A DNA stretch of 64,000 nucleotides from Rostratula benghalensis (taxonomy: Eukaryota; Chordata; Aves; Charadriiformes; Rostratulidae): positions 2,322,516 to 2,386,515 of the forward strand of contig VXAI01000066.1 in assembly GCA_013399305.1 (NCBI GenBank). Direction: 5' to 3'. A program made the translations under genes and the position numbers. Shown piece by piece: positions 25,101-35,745 of this stretch. Each line of letters starts with the position of its first letter. Position 1 is the first letter of the stretch. The notes beneath the pieces were generated by a model. It made no database searches. It saw only the letters and a list, made by a program, of their open reading frames with translations, and was not told where the DNA came from.

Positions 25101-27144
25101 TTACCTTCTATTAAGATTTGCACTATATGTCATCTCTCGGGGGAATGGAAATACTGGGAACGTGTTTGCTGTGAAAATGAACAAGAGGTACCTAGAGTTC
25201 TGCCTGCCCCACACACACACCCACGCACCACCCCCATTTCTACTTTCCTTTTTCTTTTTTTTTTTTCTCCTAGAGGAGGTCACTCGGGCTCCTCAACACG
25301 GCTGCAGTCATGCTCCAGCCGCATTAATCCCTGCCCTGCTGAGCTGCTGGAGAAACAAGAATTCATCTGACACCAGCAGGGGAAAGACAGAAGGAAAAAT
25401 TAAAGGGAAAAAAAATGAATGGATAAATAATTCAGGCAAAGGATGAATACTTGAACAAAGCAGTGTCTGTGCATGAGGGAGCATTAGGGTGTACTAGAAT
25501 AGATAAGAGCACCAACTGACAATGGCATGCTTTACAAAAGCAAAGCTAATTTACCTGTCTGGAGCACAGTGACGAGAGCTATCTCTGAGCATCACCTGGA
25601 CACACACACTCAGTGCTGCGGGTGAGCTCTGCTGCCACCCAAACACAGCAGAGGTAAACCACCACAAAGCCAAGAGGTGCCAAGCATCCAGCACAGACCC
25701 TCTCACTGGCACATGCCTGGGAAAGCCTAGGTTTGCTGCCAGCCAGCTCAGCTGCTATTGCATAGACAGATGCCTGGCACAACTTCTCCTTTTGCTCCCT
25801 AAGTGTGCAGTGGCCGCAGTCACCTGCTTCAGGATTTGCCAAGTAACTTATGAAACCCCTGAGGCTCTGATTAAGTATCCACACCATGGGAAATACCCTA
25901 AGTTTTAACCTCCATTTCTAATTTTCTTTTCTCTTTTCTTCACAAGCTAAACTGTTTTAAGACAAACTCGGTATTAGTTTCTTGTACTGAGACACCTCTA
26001 GCTTCTTTATTAGCAAAGGAAAAATCTTTCATTGCATACCACAGTATCATGTTTAGTTAACAACCTGAAGTAAAGCAAGTACATAAACTACTGAAACCAT
26101 CATCTCCACCACATCAGTTCAGAGTCTGTTGGAGCTTGGTGGAGACATTGTCCTACTGTTTATCATACAGATATCCTAAAACAATAGTCACCTTCAAGCA
26201 TCCCCATCCCTGCTGCACTGATGCCCAAAGGTGATTTACAAGTATCAAGGCCAGGGGCTGAGCAAAAAACACATTCATACATGTTGATATCTTACTGTTT
26301 TATCAATGCAGTCTTCCAAGTTTATGAGCATTTGGCTTTATTTTACACCAGACAACTCAACGTTGCCCCGGAGCAGGCTGCCAGATGTGCAGTGTTTACT
26401 TCTGCAGTCTTATCACTTGTGACGGGTCAAATCAAACAGAAACCTCCTGGGGAGCCAGGAGCACTGTCCCAGATGTCCTGCCTGCCCTCTCCAAACAGGT
26501 TGACCACACTTGTGACATGGCTGGAAGTTAATCTAGAGATGAGTTGGTGGTGCCACCCAGCATCTGGGCCTGGGATGCAAAATTATGCTCTAAGCATCTT
26601 AACGACCAACAAGGTGGGTGCTGCAGTGGAGATTCAAGATGTGAACTAGGTATGTGAGGATCCTGAGACCGGCACAGGTACTTTTCTTTCATAACCACAT
26701 AGAGATTTCTCAAGATAAAAGTGTTAAGCTTGTACCTATGCAATATCGAAGAATATGTGTGTCATCAGGTGCCCTCAGGAATTTGAGAGGTGCCCATCAG
26801 TATTTGAGAATGGCAAGAACATCAAACGGTTGTGGACATCTCGGCAACATACAGCAATTTACTATACTACTTATTCTGTCATCACCTAAACTTGCTTTAA
26901 AATTCTCTACTAACTGATATTTCTCCCATCTTTGAAAGATTTGGCTTAAAGATTTAATTGTTGGTTGCTTTTTTCCCCCTACTATTGCCTAAAAATTTCT
27001 TGTGTTAAATGCATTCCCTCACCTTCGTTTTGTAAGATGGACATCCTGCTAGGTAACAGATCTTTCCATCGTTGCTCACAGCCATGGGCATTTTTATATG
27101 CCAATGTGGCTGCTTAGTCTCTACTTAGCCAAGCTGCAAAAATT
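22187..27144. other. Non-coding DNA, no gene seen
   Basis: Open frames at 22127-22498, 24957-25446 and 26221-26649 lack recognisable domains. A short CA repeat (25210-25221) is followed by a polypyrimidine tract ending in TAG (about 25236-25273), which looks like a splice acceptor but has no convincing exon behind it. A segment at about 24855-24930 (GATGCAATTGCAGTGTAATC) has CNE-like composition. Confidence 0.4.
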
Positions 27145-27655
27145 TACCTTTCTTAAACTCTTCTCATAAGTCAATTCTTCCAGGTCCCAAATTCTCTTTG
27201 TTGCTTTTCTGTGAACTTGTTCCAGTTTGTTAACAGAAAGCTACTGAGGTGGTGCCAGAGCAGGGCACAATTTCCCAGCTGCAGCCACAGGTCAGTATGG
27301 GGGTCATTATTATTTTCCTGCTCTTTACCATGATGATTTAGTGCAGGCAGTCCAAATCCATACTGTTCATTTTTCCTATATGACACTGCAAACTCATATC
27401 TAACTCGCTGTCTGTTGTTACCCTGAAATGCCTCTTAGCATTGCTACTCCTCAGGTTCTTTCCTATTGAATATACCTGTGATGGATTAGTACTTTCATAC
27501 ACAGGCAGCTGTATCATCTGTATTTTTCAAGGCTGCATTTCATTTTTTTTCCTTTCCTGCTTCTAACTTCTATAAATAACCTGGTATTATACCTGTATAA
27601 AACCCCTCACTACTCATCATTCTCCAAAGTTAGTCCCATAATATTTACTTCATCT
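27145..27655 (-). mobile_element. Old CR1-like LINE fragment, 3' UTR region, reversed
   Basis: In plus-strand reading the block shows the ordered landmarks of a reversed old amniote CR1 3' end. These are TTAAACTCTTCTCATAAGTC, then CTTTTCTGTGAACTTGTTCC with AGTTTGTTAAC, then CAGAGCAGGGCACAATTTCC. Further along come the GGCTGCATTTCATTT region and ATAAATAACCTGGTATTATA. The same landmarks in related elements read as CTCTTCTCATAAG, CTCTGAACCTGTTCCAGTTT and CCAGAACTGCACACAGTA. Substitutions and small indels are heavy, so this is an ancient copy. It is non-coding by nature. Confidence 0.68.
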
Positions 27656-29257
27656 CTCAAGTTATTAGAGGTTATTAAAGGGAATGCATACACTTAATTC
27701 AGGACCAGCCACATGGCTGTGAATTACCCACCACCACAACATTAAACATTTTGCTCTTACTGCTGTTCTAGCCCTCAGCCTTTTGTTGAGCTTTTTCCAT
27801 TCAGTAGGCAGAGCTTCCACCTGTATCACCAGAATAAACTTTTCAAACACAAGTCTGTGAAAAGTCAAGGGCTGTTTTACTCGTATCTGCCCCTGGGAAT
27901 CTACTGCCTTCCTCACACCCACTCCCTTTTGTAGGTGAAATGCAGGGAAGGACCTTTGAAGAATCCTATTACCTGCATTGCTAATGAGTCTGCAATTTCC
28001 AGTCTCAAGCACAGTTCCGATTACCAGCTCCTGGGCCACCTCCTGAGTCAGCACTGTTGCCACTGTTGGGAGTTGTTTGAAGACTGGAAAGGCACATACA
28101 GGAAAAATTACTTTTCTCTTCTTGCTATATCTATTGCAATCACTTTATGATTTCTGTATCAGTCCCATCAAAAATACTGAAGTGTGAAAAAACTGAGGAC
28201 TCGGATTAGGTCAAAGCCCTTTACGACAAATCCCATGTCTATAGGGCTACTTTGAAACCGCCTCTCAGCAGCATCTTTTTCTGCACTAAAGAAACTTTGA
28301 GATGGGGGAAAGCTGATCACGTAACAGTCCTCTATTTGTGGCTAAGCCTAGCAATCTTCACAAAATGACAGCCAGTTTTCAGGAGATACACACACCCTCG
28401 CCTGAGCCGAGCCTGCGGGTTTTGTACAGATCAGAAGGATGCCAGCACATATAACCCCCCAATTTCATCTTATCCATAAATCTTCCAAGCACTTCTCTTT
28501 TAAACATTCAAACAGAAAACTTCAGAGTAAGTTAAGGGTAGGCATTTTATTGTAGTAAAAGAAAAAAATAATCCAAAAGAAGATTGCCATCTTGACAATC
28601 TGTTTAAAAAATCAAACCAAGAAATGCAAGGGCGAAACCCTTGCCTACATACCTGTTTTAATGTACCATGCAGACCATCTGAGTTACATAAACAACAAAA
28701 CCTCAAAAGCTGTCGACATCTGAGTATTTTAAAGTTGCTGTAAGGCAATTTTTTGGCAAGTGGTCATGTAATTATTTGTTCTGGAGACTGAGTCCACTGC
28801 AAGAAGTGGCGAACACAAGATTGCAGGAGTTTTGCCTGAACATGGAGCAGAAGAAAGTGAATGGTCTCTGTTTCCTAGCAGTCTGTCCCAACTTGCACTC
28901 AACTACAAGAAATCTCTATTTTTCAGAAATAAACTTTAGTCTACGACAGGTAGCTAAAGGGTAAAACCATCGACTATTACCCTTTTCATACAATACTTGG
29001 AGATGCCTGTTCCCAGCCTACAGAACACCTTGAGGAGACAATGGGGCTCTTGGACTGGAGAGTCCTGTGAATAGACCCCAGAGATGGGCAAGGGTAAGCC
29101 TCCACATCTACTTGCCATCATGGAACATCACCAGCTACAAACTGCCTTTTCCAATGAGAGCTCTGGACCAACTTTATCTATGATACAGAGAGGGAAAAGA
29201 AGCAGGAATCAATACAGTTTTAGATGGTTTTAGGTGTAGATCATTGACAGAAGGCTG
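27656..29257. other. Non-coding DNA, no gene seen
   Basis: No repeat family or exon is recognised. A minus-strand frame at 27665-28063 (132 codons) has no signature I can name and no flanking splice context. Confidence 0.4.
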
Positions 29258-29775
29258 TTGTCAGAGTCTGGACTGGCCAGACTAAGGTGGATTATGTTAG
29301 GCATATCAGGACCAAAAGAAATTCCAAGAACTGGTTTATTATTTGATGGAGATAATTATGTTATTAAAAAGGATACAGACAGGGCAGAACTAGTCAATGA
29401 ACATTTTGTTAGGAAAGACACAGACAGCGTACTCAAATCAGATAAGACAATGAACTAGTCTGAGTCTATTTCTAGCCAAGGGGAGTATTAAACAATCTAA
29501 AATCTGATGTCTTGTGTTACTATGTCATAAAAGAGTTGCCAGGAGAGATCACTAATGGGTCAATATGAACTGAAAAAAGTTACCATACCAGGGAATTTGC
29601 AGAACACTAAGAGCATAAAGATTATATCCATACTCACACAGAGCAAGCAAGACTTGTAACCATAGGTTACTTAACCTGACACCAATCCTCAGCAGAAAGT
29701 AATGGAAGTTAATATAGAGTTTGATCAATAAAATATTAGAGGATGGGAATAAAATTAACTCAAGTCACTAATGTT
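29258..29775 (+). mobile_element. Old CR1-like LINE fragment, linker upstream of reverse transcriptase
   Basis: A surviving frame at 29333-29407 reads G-L-L-F-D-G-D-N, then about ten residues, then D-R-A-E-L-V-N-E-H-F. It matches the CR1-clade pattern G-P-L-L-x-x-x-G...D-x-x-K-A-E-x-L-N-x-F-F that lies between the endonuclease and reverse transcriptase domains. Downstream (to about 29775) the DNA keeps the gist of the following LINE segment, including AGTAATGGAAGTTAATATAG and ATTAGAGGATGGGAATAAAA, but with stops and indels. It is an inactive ancient copy, and a separate fragment from that at 15390 because the regions do not overlap. Confidence 0.65.
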
Positions 29776-31984
29776 TTGTACAGAGTCTTGTTGAGCAAAC
29801 ATTGGGGGGTTTTTTTATTTTTTTTTTTAAGGTTTCATAGTGTTGTTTGAATTTTTGAATTGACTGATTCTGAGTCAGAGCCTTGGGACAAACAGGGCTG
29901 CTTCATGCAGCAAACCCCTCTCAGGGCTTTCCCTGTCCTGGCTCCACAGTAAGCGACTGTCACCAGTGGAGAGGGAGAGATACCCTGGCCACCAGGCATA
30001 ACACAGGGATTATCACATCCTAACTAGACCATTACTATCACAAGTAAGCAACTTGGTTTGAGGGCAGCAAGCCCCATCCTTCACTTGAGGTGATGTTCTC
30101 AAGTAGACCCTGGAGTACTGGGTCATAACACTGATAGCAACACATGAAAAACATAAGAAAATCCAAGTATTATTACATAGTGTTGGCACAAGTGCACTTT
30201 ATCTTACCAGTTCTTGCAGCCTAAGCAAGATGGCTAAGGGCATCAGGAAAACCTTCCCCAAATAATGAGCGTGTGCTGGTGGAGGCACTCCTTACAACCA
30301 CCACCATTGCATCTGCTGCCCCTCAGACCAGACATGCTTCACAAGCCACCGCATCCAATTCCGCAGAGAAAATAAGAAAGCTAAACGGAAGTTTGGCCTC
30401 AATCCACTGAAAGCAGGAGATCATCTCTAAGTGTTACAAGGTGTTCCCATCCTGCATTATGGCTGGACTCCAAACTGAGCAGAAGCTGAAATAATGGCTT
30501 TTATTAAAGGGGATTGAGGCTGGCCCTTGGCTAGCTCCTGCACGAGCTTCCTGAGGAACAGAGGTTTTACACGCACTTGTAGGAGAGTAGAGCTGATGTA
30601 TCCAGAGAGTTTAGTTTCCAGTTGCTCAGGTAAACACAATTTCAGGCTAATTTTTATTGGTTAAATAAGTTCTCCATGCACAGATTTACAACACATGTGA
30701 CTGACTCAAAATTTTAATTACAAGCAGAGAATGATTAAGCTGCTTATTTAAAAGGAAAGACAGAGCTAGTCTGGTGGCCTTCTGGTAGCACTCCATAACA
30801 TGACAGAGAGGTCTGGGCTGGTACTCAGCTCTCCAGCAGTCTCGCTTATGGGACCAGCAGATGAAGTATAATCATCTGCTGGAAGGGCTCCAATACTCAT
30901 CTGGGCCTCCAAAGCCATTATTGCCTGGTAAACAGTGAAAGCTGGGAGGAGGCCAAGGTCCCTGCAAACACCAAGCACAGGGTACCATGGTTCTCCTCAA
31001 CCTTTGTAGGGAAGGGAGAAGAGTCAGCAAGGGTTGAGTTTTTGGGTGGGTTTTGGGTCTTTTCTTCTTTAAGAGGCAGAGCATTTTTTGATGTTGCAGT
31101 CATGAAGTCATTTAAACCATGGCACTTTCATTCTATCTACCAAAACATCAGTAGTCTGTTGGTAAATTATTTAACTGTCATATAGGGACAGCTTTAGGGA
31201 AATGCTATGCAGCGTTATGGAGGAAGCAGGGCAGGTTGGAGTTTTTATGAAGTTAACTACAAATCACTGCTGTAAAACTGGTCAAGTAGAGTTATGGAGC
31301 TACTGCACATGCAGTCACGGAGCCCATTAATGACTAATAGCTGACGTGCAAGAGTGCATTGGGTACTCCTTTTACATGGGTCCTAAAGGGAAAGGACTGA
31401 GATCCAGCTCCTGAGAGATCCAGTATCAACCCCACAGATGAGGTGGGAACCTCCTCCACCTCCAACACTGACAAGCCCCTTACTCTTTGGACACCTTTGC
31501 AACCTCCACTGCTTCACCCATCCCTTCACTGCCAGCGTGGTGCAGGACACCCACCCACAAACATGCATAAAACCCACAAGATAACAGGATCCAGCAATTG
31601 TAGCATTCAACTTCAAAGACATTAAAAGACATAATATTTTATTTGCCTTCTGCTTTTTAACTTTTGGGGTCCACTCAGGTAGTGCTTTCAAAGTTTTAAT
31701 TAAAAATAAAAGAAAGGCTGTTTCTGCAGTAATTTTTCTTTGAAGTTGGACATTTAAGTATAATATCTGTTACCTGAAGGCTTTGTTAAAGCTATGAGTT
31801 TAGGGAAACTCTTCCCAAAACATATGTCTCAGCAGATCTGGACGCTTATTTTGGTTTGATCTAGTTTTATTTTGCCTAAAACTCTTCCTGTACATTCTTT
31901 CAGCAATTTAAAAGTCATTTTGAATTCCACCCAGTTTTTCTTTTTGCATTTTAAATTTAAATGTAATGCATGTTTTTTATATCA
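29776..31984. other. Non-coding DNA, no gene seen
   Basis: A T-rich tract at about 29811-29831 abuts the end of the LINE remnant. A 60-codon minus-strand frame at 30457-30639 begins at a TTG codon and has protein-like composition, but I recognise no family and no good acceptor precedes it. The rest is unremarkable AT-rich sequence. Confidence 0.4.
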
Positions 31985-32280
31985 TCATGACGACAGTTTG
32001 CCTCCTTTTCCGTCCTCCTTGCTCAGCGCCTTCTCGCTGCGGCTGCAATAGTTAACAGCAGTCCAGATACACTGTTTAAGGAGACAGTTTCATTAACACC
32101 TGGGAGAATAGCAGGGCCGGTGGCTCTGCTCTGCTAACCCCTTTGCTGCCAGGTGGGGATTCGTGCGGGGCACACACGAGCTCCACACACCTCGACAAAG
32201 CCCCTGCAATTCGCACGGTGCCTTCTCCAGGCGAGGCAGCGCTCGCAGCCAGCCTTGCACGTCTGTGAAAGCAAGCACAA
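31985..32280. promoter_or_regulatory. CpG-rich pocket, candidate regulatory element or exon
   Basis: I count about 16 CpG dinucleotides in roughly 300 bases (for example CTCGCTGCGGC at about 32034, TTCGTGCGGGG at about 32160, GGCGAGGCAGCGCTCGCAG near 32232). Flanking kilobases contain almost none. Partly overlapping open frames exist on both strands (32093-32362 minus, 32153-32453 plus), as expected of GC-rich DNA, and none has a recognised domain. It is shorter than a standard CpG island. It could be a promoter of an unannotated non-coding RNA, an enhancer or an exon. Confidence 0.35.
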
Positions 32281-32519
32281 GCCTCCAGTCTTTATGTTTC
32301 CTCTTAACCACAAAAGCATACTTACATCCTACATTACTCGGTGTAATGGGATCCATCATCAAAATACTCTTTCTACTCTTTCTACTGGAGGACTGTTGTG
32401 TTTCACTGCTGAAAGAACTAAAACTTTTGAAGCCTCTCCTTAATTTTCAATGAAAAGCATTTGGTTCCAGGGTGACAGACGAGGCTCTTAAGAGCTGTTA
32501 CCACCTCGGGTAATTATAA

Positions 32520-32575
32520 AATGACGGAAAGGGGGAAAGAAAAAAAAGAGAGGAAAAAAAAAAAAAAAAGAAAGC
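32520..32575 (+). repeat. Purine/A-rich low-complexity tract
   Basis: The tract is a run of A and G ending in a 16-base A run (32554-32569). The opposite-strand Phe-rich open frames at 32488-32760 are produced by this composition. Confidence 0.85.
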
Positions 32576-33439
32576 AAGTGCCAGATTAACACTCTGTGTT
32601 TGTGCAGGGCTACAAAGGCGCTTGCACTGAGAGCTTGGTTGTAACAGCTTCCAGTTGGAAAGAAAATTGAAGGAGGATGGAAATGGGGAAAAAAAGAAAT
32701 TGCAATTAAAAACTGAAACAATTTCCAAAACAACATATTAATTGGAATGCTACAAAGCATTTTTCAGGGGGGAAAAAAAACGGGGGAAAAAAATGGCTTT
32801 TGTTGCAAACTGGAAACACAGCCCAGTTTTGAAACAAGAGTCAAAAAACTCTTGTGCAAGCTTGGGGCTGGCTCACACCCTAGGAGCTGGAGGAGGTTTG
32901 TCCTCTCCCCAGGAAGCAGGTAAATCTCAGCAAATTGGAATTTCGTTTTGACACTTCAATTAATGTACTCTACATTAAGTGTAAACAGAAAAGAAAAAAA
33001 AAAAGGAAATCAAAGCAAGACAAAACAAGGCAAACAGGCTAAGCAAAGCCCTGTGAAATGAAACTATTCCAGCAGTAATAATTAGCTTTTACATATGGTG
33101 AAACAGAGTGATGTAACCCATGCAGATAGACCATACAAGAAAAATGCTCACTAGAAAGACAAAAAAAAGCATTTGGCCTTAGTAAGAAATAAAATGAAGT
33201 AGCTCTTAGTGAGGACAGCTGAACACTGAGGTGGGAATCACAAAATGCATGATTAAATAGGGCAAAAGTAGGAGACAACTGGCATCATAGAGGTACAGTA
33301 GCCTTTAACCTTTGATACCCTGGCTCCTAGATCTAAATTAAAGCAGAATAAAATGCAAGATTACTAGCCTATAGGTCCACATAATAAATTCCTCCCAGAT
33401 TTTGCCTACCGCCAGCAAACCGTTTACCGTTTCCCTGCA

Positions 33440-33600
33440 TGGGGAAAAGTTAGGAAAATATCTATTCTGAGTGGCCGTGCTCCCTGCCAGCCACCAGCAC
33501 CCACGGACACCAGCTGCACTCCCCCAGTTCAGAGCGGGCCAGCGAGTAAAGGTACCGCTCAACCGGGGGTGGAAGGGGGGTAATGGCAAATAAAAGGCGC
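33440..33600. other. Small GC/CpG pocket
   Basis: About seven CpGs fall within roughly 33470-33600 (for example AGCGGGCCAGCGAG and ACCGCTCAACCGGGGG), immediately before the CNE-like block that follows. No domain is recognised in the minus-strand frame crossing it (33338-33589). Its position beside the AT-rich block suggests a composite regulatory region, which is an inference. Confidence 0.3.
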
Positions 33601-33639
33601 TTTAATAAAACAGCAGCATAATACAGGACTCTGTCCTCT

Positions 33640-34180
33640 TTATTTTTTAATAGAAGCCTTTCACGATATGGAACTAATTATCGCCATCTGCCGTCCCCAT
33701 ACTTATATTTCCTCTCTCACAGCTCATTCTTCAAAAACTCAGTAGCTTCCTCCCTTTACATTTGTAAATGCTGTTGACTATGGATAAAATCCATGTTTAC
33801 TTTGTATTCAGGGCCCATAGGAAAGCTTGTTTTAATCATCAACAGATGTTACATTCTGCTCTGCTGTGCTTGGCACACAACTTCAGAGGGAAATAAAAGA
33901 AAAATCTTTATTTTAAATTTAAATTGTAGATTGTTACAGACTAAATAAAATGCCAAATTGTTATTGGAAACAACATGGCCACTGTAATAACTATAGCTGA
34001 CATTTACTTTTTACAATTATGATTTTTTTTCTGGTGCTGTTTAGCACAAGATGTTTTCCACATTTTGCAAAGGATTTTTTTTTCCCCCCTCTTCTCTGAA
34101 ATGATTTGCAATCAAGCCACAGACATTTGTAATTTATTTTTATTTAATACTTTCCTATGAGTTTATGAAATACTGGGATT
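33640..34180. promoter_or_regulatory. Candidate conserved non-coding element (strongest in window)
   Basis: This is a long complex AT-rich block with no repeat similarity and no open frame of note. At 33675-33690 a homeodomain core TAATTA is followed after four bases by an E-box CATCTG, an arrangement reminiscent of composite homeodomain/bHLH sites. Further on are TTGTTATTGGAAACAAC (about 33958-33974) and TGCAAAGG/TTTGCAAT-type words. The texture is that of vertebrate developmental enhancers. Nothing here proves function, and conservation across birds or to mammals was not tested. Confidence 0.3.
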
Positions 34181-34190
34181 ATTATGCTAT

Positions 34191-34330
34191 ATACAGTAGA
34201 TAGTTTTTGAATACGTACTCTCCCTCTGGACTCATATTTCAATACACATTATCCCCTTGAACTCATTTATAAACACCCATTATTCCCACAGACCCCGCTA
34301 TAAACATGTAATATCTCTGTGGACTGTTTC
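34191..34330 (+). repeat. Degenerate minisatellite, about 31-bp unit, 4 copies
   Basis: Successive segments at 34222-34252, 34253-34284 and 34285-34315 align with a 31-32 base period. Shared positions include a (T/C)(T/G)GACTCAT-like start, an AATACAC/TAAACAC/TAAACAT middle and an ATTAT/ATTATT/AATATC end. A partial further copy follows (TCTGTGGACTG from 34316) and a more diverged one may precede (34191-34221). The copies are well diverged, so the array is old. Confidence 0.75.
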
Positions 34331-34401
34331 AGCCTTATGGTCCTTTTTATCTCTGGCTTCTTTCCTATTTATATTCATCTTTGATGTCTGAGTACACACT
34401 C

Positions 34402-34420
34402 GTGTGTGTGTCCCCCCCCC
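34402..34420 (+). repeat. Short GT repeat followed by a C run
   Basis: Five GT units (34402-34411) are directly followed by nine C residues (34412-34420). It is a simple-sequence tract with no gene attached. Confidence 0.9.
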
Positions 34421-34945
34421 ATTTTTGTGTACCCAGGGGATGCGGGTGCCCTCCCGCGGTGATGGGAGCGGTACCCTGCAGGTACAGCCACAGCTTCACC
34501 GTTACTTATTTTCCAGCTGCTGGAAAAACCAAGCTGGTGACAGAGGCTGGCTCGGGCACCTGCTGCACGTGTGTTGATTGCAGCATCCTGACATTCCCTG
34601 CTGATGTGATCGACCGTTTCTTTTTTAGCCACTGGTGTGAGCAATAAGAATATGATCTCCAAGCCTCCCCCACCAAGCATTCATCCCACACCCTTGCTTT
34701 CCAGCTGCAGCTTAGTCCCACATACAGTTATCAAATCAGTGCTTTGAGTGGTAATTTCTCATTTCCATTTTATTTCTACACTACTGAAGAACCTACTTAG
34801 TCAAATTATTTATGTTTAGTATGGCTCAGAAGTAAAATGGAATAAAAAAGGCTTGAGCAGAAAAAAAAAACTGAAATATTAGGCACGATAGCTCTTCACC
34901 ATACCTGACTGAGAGCAATTGGGAGTGCTCCAACATATTTCACCA

Positions 34946-35215
34946 GATCACAGAATCACAGATTCATCAAAGTTAGAAGGGATCTCTAGAGATCATCCAG
35001 TCCAACTCCCCTGTCAAAGCAGGATTGCCCAGAGCACATCACTCAGGACTGCATCTCCACAGAAGGGGACTCCACACCCTCCCTGGGCAGCCTGTTCCAG
35101 TGCGCTGTCACCCTCACCATAAAGAAGTTTTTTCTCATATTTGAATGGAGCTTCCTATGTTCCAGCTTGTGCCTGTTACCCCTCATCCTGTCCCTGGGAA
35201 ACACTGAGAAGAGAA
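34946..35215 (-). mobile_element. CR1 LINE 3' end, bird type, 5'-truncated
   Basis: This is the reversed 3' end of a chicken-repeat-1 retrotransposon. Landmarks in order on the plus strand are GATCACAGAATCACAG (reverse complement of the terminal ATTCTRTG-type repeat), GATCATCCAGTCCAACTCCC, CCCTGGGCAGCCTGTTCCAG and GTGCCTGTTACCCCTCATCC. It is strongly 5'-truncated, as most CR1 copies are, and has no reverse transcriptase frame. Near 35055 the text goes straight from GGACTGCATC to TCCACAGAAGG. Typical copies carry about 18-20 further bases here (a CAGGCGGGTTTTGAATAT-like segment), so this copy has a small internal deletion. It diagnoses an archosaurian, most likely avian, genome. Confidence 0.95.
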
Positions 35216-35539
35216 TGTTGAATATTTGCATCAACAAATAATATTTGTCCACTTTACTCCTATAGTAACAAAATGCACAAAACCAAAAATTGCCACGTGA
35301 GTCTCCAGAAGGCCACAACATCCCAGCCTGGATATGGCAGAGAGATGTCTTAGAAGTAAACAAAAGGTAAGGGACATATGCTGCCCTTTATAATTAAGTC
35401 TCATATATTTTTATGGGACAAAACCCGAGTACTTTGAAAGTAAGAGCCATCCCACACAACCAGAGTGAATTTCAAGGGGAGTGCTGCCTTAAATTCCTCA
35501 TCTGAAGATGAGAGACATTTCTCAATTACTGCAGCATCC

Positions 35540-35745
35540 TCTTCTCTGTCCTTGACAAATGCATTCTTGCTCTGTTCACAGCCTATCTGGAGTGTTACTG
35601 CAAAGATAATTTCCCCATCCATCACCTGGAGCGTATCACACATCTCTGCAGCCCTCCATTAGCCACCTCTTCTCCCCTCTTCAGACACAAGCTCCTTCTC
35701 TTCACTTTCGTGGCTCTTCACAACTTCTCCCTGTTTTACTGATCA
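35540..35745 (+). mobile_element. Old L2-like LINE remnant, end of reverse transcriptase ORF
   Basis: A 43-codon frame at 35611-35739 ends in TGA and contains H-L-E-R-I-T near its start and H-K-L-L-L-F-T-F-V-A-L-H-N-F-S near its end. L2/CR1-type LINEs have the order A-A-K-I-[IF]...[FH]-[DE]-[HR]-[IV]-T...R-I-x-[FY]-K-[IL]-L-[LV]-[FL]-T-[FY]-K-A-L-H in the C-terminal part of the reverse transcriptase ORF. The upstream piece T-A-K-I-I is in the frame one base off, so a single-base deletion in the T run around 35610 separates them. The Trp of the usual H-W-L-P block is lost. The minus-strand open frame over this stretch (35401-35643) is its shadow. Confidence 0.6.

Noticed and set aside
25236..25446. 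Polypyrimidine tract ending in TAG, like a splice acceptor, followed by open frames
   Set aside because: No matching donor or obvious poly(A) signal follows, and the translation is low-complexity and unfamiliar.
26221..26649. 142-codon plus-strand frame with an ATG start
   Set aside because: Length is within chance expectation for 64 kb and six frames. No motif, splice signal or repeat origin is recognised.
30457..30639. Minus-strand 60-codon frame with protein-like composition
   Set aside because: It begins only at a TTG codon, lacks an acceptor with a pyrimidine tract and matches no family I know.
35401..35643. Minus-strand 80-codon frame
   Set aside because: It is the antisense shadow of the plus-strand L2-like LINE remnant.
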